Source of the DNA: an uncultured Alphaproteobacteria bacterium
Lineage (GTDB): Bacteria; Pseudomonadota; Alphaproteobacteria; HIMB59
NCBI GenBank assembly: GCA_902527045.1
Contig: CABZNL010000006.1
Coordinates: 1-63,595 of the forward strand
Reading direction: 5' to 3'
Length of the DNA stretch: 63,595 nt
The notes under the pieces are model-generated. The model made no database searches. It saw nothing but the letters and a program-made list of their open reading frames with translations, and was not told where the DNA came from. Position 1 is the stretch's first letter; every line of letters begins with the position of its first letter. Both the position numbers and the translations under genes were made by a program. This document shows positions 18,184-26,778 of the stretch, in pieces.

Positions 18184-19323
18184 ATGAGAAATAAGTTAAT
18201 AAAAGATATAAAACCAACTCCCTTAAAAGATCATCATATGCCTAAGAACTTTAATGTATCTCTTAAAGCCTATGGCGGAGGAGGTAATACTAAATCCTTA
18301 AACCCGAAACCTAAATCTCTATCTCCTCAATCAACAAAAGGTTTTGAGAGACAATATAAAAATATTATTGATTATATTGTAAGAATTACCTACACAATTT
18401 GGGAAGAAAAAAACATAGGTTATATTTATGATACCTACAGTCCAGAATGCCGTGTTTGGGACGAACTTGGACTACAATTTGGATCTGAAAAAATAGTATC
18501 TGACACAATTCATACGATTAATGCCTTTCCTGATATTAGATTATTTGCAGATGAGGTTATATGGGCTGGAGACGATAAAACTAGTTTTCATACTTCACAC
18601 AGAACTATTATTACCGGAACTAATACAGGTTATAGTAAGTTTTCAAAACCAACTGGTAAATCAGTGCGATTGTTTTGTATAGCTAACTGTGTCGCAAAGA
18701 ATAATGAAATATATTATGAAAATGTTGTTTATGATACTGCAGGTTTAATTAAACAATTAGGCTTAGATCTAAATGAAATTGCAAAACAAATTGCAAAAGA
18801 GGGAAATATTGGTCCTTTTGCTCCTAATTTTAAAAATTCAAAACCAAGAAGGAATATAAAAAAATTAAAGCCAATTAGTTATGAAATTCCAGATAAAATT
18901 ACAAATTTAAGAAAATTTGTACATGCTGTTTTCGATACGATTTGGAATAGAAGAAATTTTTCCGCAATAAAAAAAGTTTATTCAGTTAATATAGAATTTG
19001 AAGGATCAACAAGTCGTAAGTTTAAAGGATTACCTAAACTTAAAAATTTTATAATTTCACTAATAGCTTCTTTTCCTGACCTCGCACTTAGCATCGAAGA
19101 TCTTTATTGGATGGGGAATGATAAAGAAGGTTATTTAGTATCTATACGTTGGGGAGCGATAGGAACTCACAAAGGAAATGGTATATACGGAGATCCATCA
19201 AACAAAGAATGTTATTTGTGGGGTATTACTCAATGGGAGATAAAAAATAATAAAATCATAAAAGAATGGACTGGTTTTAACGAATTAGCAATTTTAATAC
19301 AAATTTTAGGAGAAAAAAAATGA
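18184..19323 (+). CDS. two-domain NTF2/SnoaL-like protein, subfamily B, copy 2
   Basis: The product (about 379 residues) is a paralogue of the 14263-15234 protein. Shared N-domain motifs are IVRITYTIWEEKN, NAFPDIRLFADEVIWAGD, TSHRT and TGKSVRLFCIANCVAKNN. C-domain motifs are FPDLALSIEDLYWMG and SIRWGAIGTHKGNGIYG. Unlike copy 1 it carries about 55 extra N-terminal residues rich in Lys, Pro, Ser and Gly, including a GGGG run, which looks disordered. The ATG at 18184 is chosen over an in-frame TTG at 18163; neither has a clear Shine-Dalgarno. It overlaps the next small NTF2-like gene by four bases. Confidence 0.72.
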   Translation: MRNKLIKDIKPTPLKDHHMPKNFNVSLKAYGGGGNTKSLNPKPKSLSPQSTKGFERQYKNIIDYIVRITYTIWEEKNIGYIYDTYSPECRVWDELGLQFGSEKIVSDTIHTINAFPDIRLFADEVIWAGDDKTSFHTSHRTIITGTNTGYSKFSKPTGKSVRLFCIANCVAKNNEIYYENVVYDTAGLIKQLGLDLNEIAKQIAKEGNIGPFAPNFKNSKPRRNIKKLKPISYEIPDKITNLRKFVHAVFDTIWNRRNFSAIKKVYSVNIEFEGSTSRKFKGLPKLKNFIISLIASFPDLALSIEDLYWMGNDKEGYLVSIRWGAIGTHKGNGIYGDPSNKECYLWGITQWEIKNNKIIKEWTGFNELAILIQILGEKK

Positions 19324-19739
19324 ATTTAGATGAGAGTAAAATTTTATTGGAAAAAATGTATGACGCTTTGAATGCTCAGGATTTAGAAGCACAACATCAA
19401 TATTGGAATGATGATATGATTTGGCATGGACCTCCTGGTTTTGGTGACATACACGGTATAGAAAATTTTAAGTATAAAGTTCTCAAGCCTTTTTATGAAG
19501 CTTTTCCAGACTATCATGTAAAAAATGATATTGTTGTCGCAGAAGGTGACTGGATAAGTGCAACAGGTTTTTTAACTGGAACTCATAGTGGAATATATCT
19601 TGGAGTAGAGCCAACTGGTAAGTCCATTAAAATGCAGTTTTCAGACTTTTGGACAATAAAAAATGGTAAATTTATGGACAATTATGTGATGGTTGATAAC
19701 CATGGTGTTTTTGAACAGATGGGTCTAAATTTTAAGTAA
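19320..19739 (+). CDS. single-domain NTF2/SnoaL-like protein
   Basis: The 139-residue protein is one SnoaL-like domain. Its WNDDMIWHGPPGFG (about 29-42) closely resembles the C-domain motif of subfamily A (WHDDMIWWGPGGIG), followed by the FPDYHVKNDIVVAEGD and GTHSG segments typical of SnoaL/polyketide-cyclase-like proteins and a VDNHGVFEQMG ending. Its start overlaps the end of the subfamily B gene (ATGA), so they are co-translated. It may act as a stand-alone equivalent of the subfamily A C-domain. Reaction unknown. Confidence 0.78.
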   Translation: MNLDESKILLEKMYDALNAQDLEAQHQYWNDDMIWHGPPGFGDIHGIENFKYKVLKPFYEAFPDYHVKNDIVVAEGDWISATGFLTGTHSGIYLGVEPTGKSIKMQFSDFWTIKNGKFMDNYVMVDNHGVFEQMGLNFK

Positions 19740-19863
19740 TTAAAAAAAATAGCGAAGAACCACATTTAATTTTCCGCGACGATTTCTCTAACATTCTTAA
19801 TTTATTTAATTTTGTATAAATAGCTTATATTAAATAAATATATTTAAATAGAAGAGGAAATAA

Positions 19864-21099
19864 ATGAAAAAACTACTAATAGCTTTATTGTTCTCGTTTG
19901 TATCTGCTAGTGCTTTTGCTGGTAGTCACTCACCATGTGGTGTTACCAACGGTTCAATAAATATTCTAGCTAACGAATTTACTACATACAGAATTTTTAT
20001 GGATGAAGTAAAAAGTTGTGCTGGACCAGATGCAGACTTTAATGTTACGCACTCTGTCGATCATAACAAATTACAAGTAGCAGCATTATCAGCTAACCCT
20101 GCAGAATTTTCTGCAAAACTAGTTACTAACGGATCAATAACACCTTTGATGAATGATGGTTTAATTCGTCCATTAGATGATCTAGTCGCAAAATATGGTG
20201 CCAACTTGAATGAAAACCAAAAAATTACTATTGATGGTAAAATTTACGCAGTTGCTTTTATGGCAAACGCTCAACATCTTTGGTACAGAGAGAGTATTCT
20301 TAACGATCTAGGTATTGATGTCCCATCTACATATGAAGAAGTAATTGCTGCTGCAGAAAAAATTAAAGCTGCTGGAGTAATGCCTAACCCATACGCAGGT
20401 GCATTTAAATCTGGATGGAATCTTGGACAAGAATTCGTAAACATGTACCTAGGTCATGGTGGAGAATTCTTTAAATCTGGCTCTGCCCAACCAAATGTTA
20501 ATAATGAAAAAGGAGTGGCAGCTCTTAACGTAATCAAAAAATTAACAGAATTAAGCAATCCTGACTTTTTAACACAAGATACAAACGCTGTTAAAGAGGA
20601 ATGGGAATCAGGCAATGTAGCATTGATGCATGTTTGGAATTCAGGAGCAGCTTCATTACTTGACGATGAAGGAGATCAAGCTATCAAAGCAGATACAAGA
20701 TTAGCTCCTTCTCCAAGTGTGGGTGGTGGTAGTAAGCCAGCTACAACTCTTTGGTGGGACGGTATAGGTATTTCAACTAACACATCTGATGAAAATGCTG
20801 AAGCATCTTTTAGGGCTCTTGTTGGAGCTGCTTCATCATCTGAACTAGCTAATGACAACCCAAACGCCACAGTTTGGTTAATTAAAGGCTACACACCAGG
20901 TGATACAGCTGGACCGGTTGTTGATGCAGCTAATAGAGGTGCAACTCCTTATCCAAGTTTTCCTCACATGAGTTTAATGCACGGTGCATTAAGTTCTGAA
21001 CTAGTGGAATTTCTTCAGGGTAATGAGTCTGCAGAAAAAGCTTTAGCAGACGTTGAAGCTGCTTATGTAGCTAAAGCTACTGAGCAAGGTTTTTTATAA
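19864..21099 (+). CDS. ABC transporter extracellular solute-binding protein (sugar type)
   Basis: The 411-residue protein starts with a cleavable signal peptide (MKKLLIALLFSFVSASAFA) and is a family 1 solute-binding protein. It shows FMANAQHLWYRESILNDLGI and the STYEEVIAAAEKIKAAG segment common to sugar-binding proteins such as the AglE type. It binds its ligand in the periplasm for the two permeases that follow. The leader GAAGAGGAAA gives a good ribosome binding site, and a strong hairpin follows the gene, fitting higher expression of the binding protein. The ligand is unknown; the neighbouring dioxygenase and dehydrogenase suggest it need not be a plain sugar. Confidence 0.85.
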   Translation: MKKLLIALLFSFVSASAFAGSHSPCGVTNGSINILANEFTTYRIFMDEVKSCAGPDADFNVTHSVDHNKLQVAALSANPAEFSAKLVTNGSITPLMNDGLIRPLDDLVAKYGANLNENQKITIDGKIYAVAFMANAQHLWYRESILNDLGIDVPSTYEEVIAAAEKIKAAGVMPNPYAGAFKSGWNLGQEFVNMYLGHGGEFFKSGSAQPNVNNEKGVAALNVIKKLTELSNPDFLTQDTNAVKEEWESGNVALMHVWNSGAASLLDDEGDQAIKADTRLAPSPSVGGGSKPATTLWWDGIGISTNTSDENAEASFRALVGAASSSELANDNPNATVWLIKGYTPGDTAGPVVDAANRGATPYPSFPHMSLMHGALSSELVEFLQGNESAEKALADVEAAYVAKATEQGFL

Positions 21100-21121
21100 A
21101 CTAACACAAATAAAATTTGAT

Positions 21122-21152
21122 AGAGTGGATCTTAATGATCCACTCTTTTTTT
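21122..21152 (+). terminator. intercistronic hairpin with T tract after solute-binding protein gene
   Basis: AGAGTGGATC (21122-21131) and GATCCACTCT (21137-21146) form a perfect 10-bp stem with a TTAAT loop, followed by a run of T. It lies between the binding-protein gene and the first permease gene. It probably acts as a partial terminator or as an mRNA 3'-end stabiliser that raises binding-protein output over permeases. Confidence 0.75.
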
Positions 21153-21165
21153 CTGAATAAACTTA

Positions 21166-22194
21166 ATGCCTCATAAAACTTTCTTTTGGTTTATTTTTCC
21201 TACGGGATTAGCAATGATACTCTTCATAGGACTTCCTATAGTATCAAGTTTTTTTCAATCTCTTCATATTGAGACCCAGCAAGTTTTAATGGAAGTTGAG
21301 AACTGTGATCCCTTCGGATGCCAAACTAATGTTCGTGTTGATGTAGAGGCAACTGATAAATTAAGAGAAGAAAACCCTTTAGGGAGATTTAATGGATTTG
21401 GTACTTATTTAGATAGAAATCATTTAGCTTTTGATGAAATAGGAGAAGCTTGGAATAGTTCTTCATCAATGGGTGAATTTAAAGATATAGTATTAAATCT
21501 TCCATTTTATAAAGCTTTATTATTTACTTTAACCTTTTGTTTTGCTGTCACACCACCAGTAATCTTTTTAGGTTTCATAGTAGCTTTAAGTATAAATACT
21601 TTAGCAAAAATCATTAAAGGTCTCATAGTCTTTGGAACAATTTTACCAATGATTGTTACACCTCTAATTGGTTCTCTTGTTTTGTTTTGGATGATTGACT
21701 CACAAGGTATAATTGGTGCAAGTATTCAAATTCTTTTTGATGACCCTAATCTTTCTTTAAAAGCCTCAAGTAATCTAACTTGGATTACACTTATTATTTA
21801 TGGAATATGGCATAATACTCCTTTTGCATTTGTTGTATTTTACGCAGCCCTACAAACTGTACCTCAAGATCCAATTGAAGCAGCTTATATAGATGGCGCT
21901 TCGAGATTTCAAAGAGTTCGTTACATTGTAATTCCACATTTATACCCTGTTGCAACATTTATAATGTTAATTTGTTTGATGGATAATTTTAGAGTTTTTG
22001 AACCCATAATTGGGTTCTCTGCAGAAGGAGTAGCGCAGTCTCTTTCATGGATGATTTATCAAGATTTAAGAAATGAAAACAAAATGCTTTTTGGATCTGC
22101 AGGTGCCACTTCTATGTTAACTATAATTGGTATAGCAATTTTACTAACCCCTGTGCTTATAAGAACATGGAAAGAATTTAGAACTGAGAGATAA
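21166..22194 (+). CDS. ABC transporter permease (sugar type, MalF/AglF-like)
   Basis: This 342-residue integral membrane protein has an N-terminal helix and then a periplasmic insertion of roughly 75 residues (about 30-105) with a CDPFGC cysteine pair. Five further helices follow. The cytoplasmic EAA loop reads EAAYIDGASRFQRVRYIVIPHLYP. It pairs with the permease immediately downstream and with the preceding binding protein. No ATPase gene is in this operon. Confidence 0.85.
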   Translation: MPHKTFFWFIFPTGLAMILFIGLPIVSSFFQSLHIETQQVLMEVENCDPFGCQTNVRVDVEATDKLREENPLGRFNGFGTYLDRNHLAFDEIGEAWNSSSSMGEFKDIVLNLPFYKALLFTLTFCFAVTPPVIFLGFIVALSINTLAKIIKGLIVFGTILPMIVTPLIGSLVLFWMIDSQGIIGASIQILFDDPNLSLKASSNLTWITLIIYGIWHNTPFAFVVFYAALQTVPQDPIEAAYIDGASRFQRVRYIVIPHLYPVATFIMLICLMDNFRVFEPIIGFSAEGVAQSLSWMIYQDLRNENKMLFGSAGATSMLTIIGIAILLTPVLIRTWKEFRTER

Positions 22195-23076
22195 ATGGAT
22201 ACTAGAATACATAAATATTCAAAACAGCTGATAATCATAAACAGTATTTTTATTTTATTTTGGCTGACAATTTCAATTTTTCCATTTATTTGGACTTTAT
22301 GGGGATCATTCAAAGTAAAAGCAGATTTCTTTTCTAGAGCTGAATGGACTTATGCACTAAGTGGCTTCAATACTTTAATAGAAACAGGAGCAACTACTAC
22401 AGTTAAAGCTTATATCGAGTCATGGACAGAAGGTGAATTTTGGAGAGCCTCTATGAATACAATAATCGTAACAGTATCTGTTGTATCCATTTCATTGTTT
22501 CTTGGAACTTTAGGTGCCTATGCTCTATCAAGATCAACCTATAAGTATACTTTTTATATTTTAATTGCTGCTCTTATATTTAGAGCAATGCCTCATATAA
22601 CTTTAGTCTCAGGTTATCTATTTCCATTTTTTCAATTAAATATTTGGGGAATTTTACCAACTACAATCATTGTGCTTGTTGCAATTAATCAACCATTTAC
22701 ATTATGGCTTCTTTATTCATTTTTTAAAACTGTGCCAAAAGAATTAGATGAAAGTGCATTAATTGATGGTTGCTCTTACTTCCAAGCTTTTCGATATATA
22801 ATTATGCCTGTTATGTGGCCAGGTGTTGTTACAGCGGGTTTATTTAGCATGATGTTAGCCTATAACGATTTTACTGTTACTGCTTTATTGTTAAATCAAG
22901 AGAACTACACAATGGTTCCAAAAATCAATGCTTACTTAGGAACAGTTGAATACGGTGGTAATTATATGTGGGCTGTCTCTAGTGTTGTTTCAGCGACGGC
23001 ACCACTATTCATGATTATATGGTTTTTTCAACGTCAACTGATTAGCGGTTTAACTGCTGGCGCTGTAAAAGGTTAA
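22195..23076 (+). CDS. ABC transporter permease (sugar type, MalG/AglG-like)
   Basis: The 293-residue membrane protein starts directly after the stop of the first permease. It has six predicted helices, and an EAA loop reading DESALIDGCSYFQAFRYIIMPVMWPG. It is the second half of the translocation pore. The next gene encodes a dioxygenase rather than the expected ATPase, so the energising subunit must come from elsewhere, perhaps the MalK-type ATPase at 51521-52567. Confidence 0.85.
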   Translation: MDTRIHKYSKQLIIINSIFILFWLTISIFPFIWTLWGSFKVKADFFSRAEWTYALSGFNTLIETGATTTVKAYIESWTEGEFWRASMNTIIVTVSVVSISLFLGTLGAYALSRSTYKYTFYILIAALIFRAMPHITLVSGYLFPFFQLNIWGILPTTIIVLVAINQPFTLWLLYSFFKTVPKELDESALIDGCSYFQAFRYIIMPVMWPGVVTAGLFSMMLAYNDFTVTALLLNQENYTMVPKINAYLGTVEYGGNYMWAVSSVVSATAPLFMIIWFFQRQLISGLTAGAVKG

Positions 23077-23120
23077 TATTTAATTTTAATTTTATTATTT
23101 TTATTATAATGATTATTTAA

Positions 23121-23969
23121 ATGACTGATTACCAAATTAACAATTTAACTCCAACAATAGGTGCAGAAATTTCAGGTATAGATTTATCCAAAGATCTCAA
23201 TTCACAAAACTTAGACAACATTTACAAAAATTTAATACAACACAAAGTAATTTTTTTTCGTAATCAGAACTTAAAACCAGAGGACCACATCGCATTTGCT
23301 AAGAGCTTTGGTGATATTGAACCCCCACATCCTATCTATCCACATGTGGAAAATTTCCCTGAAATTACTTTATTGGAGAACGATCCTTCTAACCCCCCTG
23401 ACACAGATGAATGGCATACTGATGTAACTTTCAAAACAAAACCACCTTTCACTTCCATACTTTATAGTAAAGAAATACCACCATCGGGTGGAGATACATT
23501 ATGGTGTTCACTAACAGCGATTTATGACGATCTTCCAGAAAATATTAAATCTGACTTAGAGACAAAAAGAGCAGTACATGATATGGGCGCATTTAGAAAT
23601 AACTTTAGCAGCGATGATAATGAAGAATACTCAAAAAAATTAAATGCAGGTTTTGAAAAATTTGGAAATGCTGTTCATCCAATCATTAAGGTTCATCCAA
23701 TATCTAAAAAAAAGTTTTTATATATTAATCCGAGCTTTACACGTCATATAATCGGTCTAGACATGACTGACTCTAATAATTTACTCTCTTACCTATTTAA
23801 CTTTATGACAAAGCCACAGTATCAAGTTAGGTTTAAGTGGACTCCAAATACTTTAGCTTTATGGGATAATAGATGTACTATGCATTATGCTATTGGCGAT
23901 TACCTACCACATCGTAGAGTTATGAACAGAATAACTGTTCTTAATGATAAGAGAGAAATTTTATTATAG
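23121..23969 (+). CDS. TauD/TfdA-family 2-oxoglutarate-dependent dioxygenase
   Basis: The 282-residue enzyme shows the Fe(II) triad His99-x-Asp101 (EWHTDVTF) and His255 (RCTMHYAIGDY). Arg266 follows in the usual position for binding the 2-oxoglutarate carboxylate. Members hydroxylate a carbon next to a sulfonate, amine, ether or quaternary nitrogen, which often breaks the molecule and releases an aldehyde. An aldehyde dehydrogenase gene follows, fitting that logic. It is 44 bases downstream of the permeases, so the imported compound is likely the substrate. Confidence 0.88.
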   Translation: MTDYQINNLTPTIGAEISGIDLSKDLNSQNLDNIYKNLIQHKVIFFRNQNLKPEDHIAFAKSFGDIEPPHPIYPHVENFPEITLLENDPSNPPDTDEWHTDVTFKTKPPFTSILYSKEIPPSGGDTLWCSLTAIYDDLPENIKSDLETKRAVHDMGAFRNNFSSDDNEEYSKKLNAGFEKFGNAVHPIIKVHPISKKKFLYINPSFTRHIIGLDMTDSNNLLSYLFNFMTKPQYQVRFKWTPNTLALWDNRCTMHYAIGDYLPHRRVMNRITVLNDKREILL

Positions 23970-24028
23970 TTAAGTTTAGATTTTATTAATAATTTTAACA
24001 TTGAATATATTATGTTAATAATCTTCCT

Positions 24029-25459
24029 ATGATTGATAAAAGGAAATTTTATATAAATGGTGATTGGGTAGATCCTGTAAATAAAAATGATTGTAATGTA
24101 ATTGATCCATCTACAGAAGAACCATACGTTACTATTTCACTAGGAAGTAAAGACGATACCAATAAAGCTGTTGAAGCTGCAAAAAAATCTTTTTTAACAT
24201 GGAAAAATACCTCGAAAGAAGAGCGTATTGAACTTTTAGAAAAACTTTTGAAAATTTATAGAAATCGCTCTGAAGAAATGACAAATGCAATATCAAAAGA
24301 ACTTGGGGCACCTTTAGACTGGGCATCGTCCGCACAGATGGGTTCTGGTGAGTCTCATATAGAGGACTTTATTAAAAGATTAAAAGAGTTTGAATTTGAG
24401 TCAAATTTTGATGAGAACTCTGACAATTATATTGTCTATGAACCAATAGGAGTTTGCGGTTTAATAACTCCTTGGAATTGGCCAATTAATCAAATTGCTT
24501 TAAAAGTTATACCTGCCTTTGCTACTGGGTGTACGATGATCTTAAAACCATCTGAGATGGCACCTTTATCAGGTTTATTATTTGCTGAAATGATACATGA
24601 AGCCGGTTTTCCTGCTGGTGTTTTCAATTTAGTAAATGGAGACGGTGCTGGTGTTGGATCACAAATTTCAGGTCATCCAGATATAGACATGGTTTCTTTT
24701 ACTGGTTCAACTCGTGCTGGAAAACTGATTTCTAAGAATGCTGCTGATACAATTAAAAGAGTTTGTTTAGAACTTGGTGGAAAGGGCGGAAATATAATTT
24801 TTGCAGATGCATACCCAAATGCTGTTAGAGATGGTGTAAGAAATATTATGAGCAATGCTGGTCAATCGTGTGATGCCCCGACCCGTATGTTAGTTGAAAA
24901 ATCTATTTATGAAAAAGCTGTTCAAGAAGCTGCAGACGAAGCTAATAAGATAGGTGTAGATTTACCTTCTAAACCAGGTGACCACATTGGACCTGTGATT
25001 AATAAATCACAATTTGATAAAATACAGTCATTAATTCAAAGTGGTATTGATGAGGGGGCAACACTCGTAGCTGGTGGAGCTGGTAGACCATCTAATTTTG
25101 AAAAAGGCTACTATGTTAAACCAACCGTATTTACGAATGTTAAAAATGAAATGAGAATAGCTAAAGAAGAAATTTTTGGTCCAGTTCTGTCTATTATTCC
25201 ATTTGACTCTGAAGAAGAAGCAATCTCAATCACTAATGATACCCCTTATGGTCTTGGTAATTTTTTACAAACAGAAGATAAAGAAAGAGCTAGAAGAGTA
25301 TCGAAACAACTCAGAGCTGGTGTAGTTCAAATTAATGGAAATGCTCCAGACTCAGGAACACCTTTTGGTGGATACAATCAATCTGGAAATGGCCGAGAGG
25401 GCGGAACATGGGGCCTACATGAATATTTGGAAGTTAAAGCGATAAGTGGGTGGAAGTAG
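24029..25459 (+). CDS. NAD(P)-dependent aldehyde dehydrogenase
   Basis: The 476-residue enzyme has the complete aldehyde dehydrogenase set: Asn150 (TPWNWP), cofactor loop FTGSTRAG (224-231), general base Glu248 (LELGGKG) and nucleophile Cys281 (GQSCDAPTRM). It would oxidise an aldehyde to the acid, plausibly the product of the preceding dioxygenase. The VOC gene begins at the base after its stop. The exact substrate class cannot be fixed from these motifs. Confidence 0.9.
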   Translation: MIDKRKFYINGDWVDPVNKNDCNVIDPSTEEPYVTISLGSKDDTNKAVEAAKKSFLTWKNTSKEERIELLEKLLKIYRNRSEEMTNAISKELGAPLDWASSAQMGSGESHIEDFIKRLKEFEFESNFDENSDNYIVYEPIGVCGLITPWNWPINQIALKVIPAFATGCTMILKPSEMAPLSGLLFAEMIHEAGFPAGVFNLVNGDGAGVGSQISGHPDIDMVSFTGSTRAGKLISKNAADTIKRVCLELGGKGGNIIFADAYPNAVRDGVRNIMSNAGQSCDAPTRMLVEKSIYEKAVQEAADEANKIGVDLPSKPGDHIGPVINKSQFDKIQSLIQSGIDEGATLVAGGAGRPSNFEKGYYVKPTVFTNVKNEMRIAKEEIFGPVLSIIPFDSEEEAISITNDTPYGLGNFLQTEDKERARRVSKQLRAGVVQINGNAPDSGTPFGGYNQSGNGREGGTWGLHEYLEVKAISGWK

Positions 25460-25840
25460 ATGATAGGATTTGTCATGGTTGGAACAAACGATTTAGACAG
25501 AGCTATTGATTTCTATGACACTATTCTTGAAATAATCGATTTAAAAAGAGTTGAAAAAACAGAAACATACGGGTCTTATGCCCCAAAATCAAATTCCGAC
25601 GCAATAGAATTCTACGTTACTGTTCCTCACAATAAAGAAAATGCCACTGTGGGTAATGGAACTCAAATTTCTTTTTACATTGACAAAAAAGAGACTGTTG
25701 ACTTGTTTCATTCAACTGCAATAAGCTTAGGCGCTAAAGATGAAGGCGCACCTGGTGAAAGATATGAGGGCGAGTATTATTCATACCTTAGAGATTTAGA
25801 TGGTAACAAGATTTGTGGTTACACGTATTTCACTAAGTAG
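25460..25840 (+). CDS. glyoxalase/VOC-family protein
   Basis: The 126-residue protein is a single VOC module made of two beta-alpha-beta-beta-beta units: an opening FVMVGTNDLDRAIDFYDTIL and a closing YYSYLRDLDGNKICGY. The C-terminal position that is Glu in metal-binding glyoxalases (DGNxxE) is occupied by Cys, and the N-terminal His is absent, so a classical metal site looks incomplete. It may be a divergent isomerase or a binding protein. It abuts the aldehyde dehydrogenase without a gap. Confidence 0.8.
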   Translation: MIGFVMVGTNDLDRAIDFYDTILEIIDLKRVEKTETYGSYAPKSNSDAIEFYVTVPHNKENATVGNGTQISFYIDKKETVDLFHSTAISLGAKDEGAPGERYEGEYYSYLRDLDGNKICGYTYFTK

Positions 25841-25857
25841 AAATATAATTAATTTCA

Positions 25858-26778
25858 ATGTCTTACTCTAATATTGAAAATAAATTAAATTCTGGTGACA
25901 TTGTACTATTAGATGGTGGAATGGGTGCAGAATTAGAAAACCTTGGAGCTTCTATGGATAAAGATCTTTGGTCGGGGAGATGCTCAATTGATGAACCTGA
26001 TATTGTATACAAAGCACATCAAAACTTTATAAATTCAGGTGCTGATATCATAACTACAAACACATATGCTAGCACTCCTATTTCTATGAGAGAGTATGGT
26101 TATGAACATCACATTGAAGAATGGAACAATGCCAGTGTAAATATAGCTAAATCAGTTGCAAATAATTCTGATCGTGAAATAGCTGTAGCTGGTTCAGTAT
26201 CAACATATGGTAGTTGGGATAAAATTGAACCTAAATATTTAAAACCAGGTTTTATCCAACAGATAAACATTTTATCTAATGCTGGTGTAGATTTAATTAT
26301 TCTTGAAGCAATGACTTCATCAACGAGAACTATTGAGTCTTTATTAGATAGCTCTGATCAATTTGATCTACCAGTTTGGCTTTCAATATCATGTGCTTTA
26401 GATAGAAAAAGTAATAAGCTTATGCTTGGCTATCAAGAAAGTTTAAATAACTCTGAAGCTTTTTTTTATGATGATTTTGAAAGCACGATAATTAAATTTA
26501 AAGATATTCATAATGGACCTATTTTAATAGCTCACTCTGATATTAAGGTTGCTAATCAAGCAGTTATGATTGCTAAAAAAAACTACGGTGGAATTGTTGG
26601 TGTATACCCTAATAATGGTTTTTTTAAAAAACCTAATTGGAATGTTATAGAAAGTATTTCCCCAAAAGATTATTTAGAAGAAGCACAACAGTGGGTTGAT
26701 AATGGTGCCCAAATAGTAGGGGGCTGTTGTGGAATTAGTCCTAACCATATCAAAGCACTATCAAATTTAAAAAATTAA
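25858..26778 (+). CDS. homocysteine S-methyltransferase family protein, copy 1
   Basis: The 306-residue barrel begins LLDGGMGAELENLG and ends with the zinc motif GGCCG (288-292); a third cysteine lies upstream (SISCALD). The family moves a methyl group from a donor such as S-methylmethionine, betaine or another methylated compound onto homocysteine. It is last in the ABC-dioxygenase-ALDH-VOC operon and its stop overlaps the converging enolase-superfamily gene by four bases. Methyl donor unknown. Confidence 0.85.
   Translation: MSYSNIENKLNSGDIVLLDGGMGAELENLGASMDKDLWSGRCSIDEPDIVYKAHQNFINSGADIITTNTYASTPISMREYGYEHHIEEWNNASVNIAKSVANNSDREIAVAGSVSTYGSWDKIEPKYLKPGFIQQINILSNAGVDLIILEAMTSSTRTIESLLDSSDQFDLPVWLSISCALDRKSNKLMLGYQESLNNSEAFFYDDFESTIIKFKDIHNGPILIAHSDIKVANQAVMIAKKNYGGIVGVYPNNGFFKKPNWNVIESISPKDYLEEAQQWVDNGAQIVGGCCGISPNHIKALSNLKN

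Noticed and set aside
19740-19863. Promoter or operator upstream of the sugar-type binding protein
   Set aside because: The 124-base gap is so AT-rich that -10-like hexamers occur by chance, and no convincing -35 partner or repeat could be fixed.
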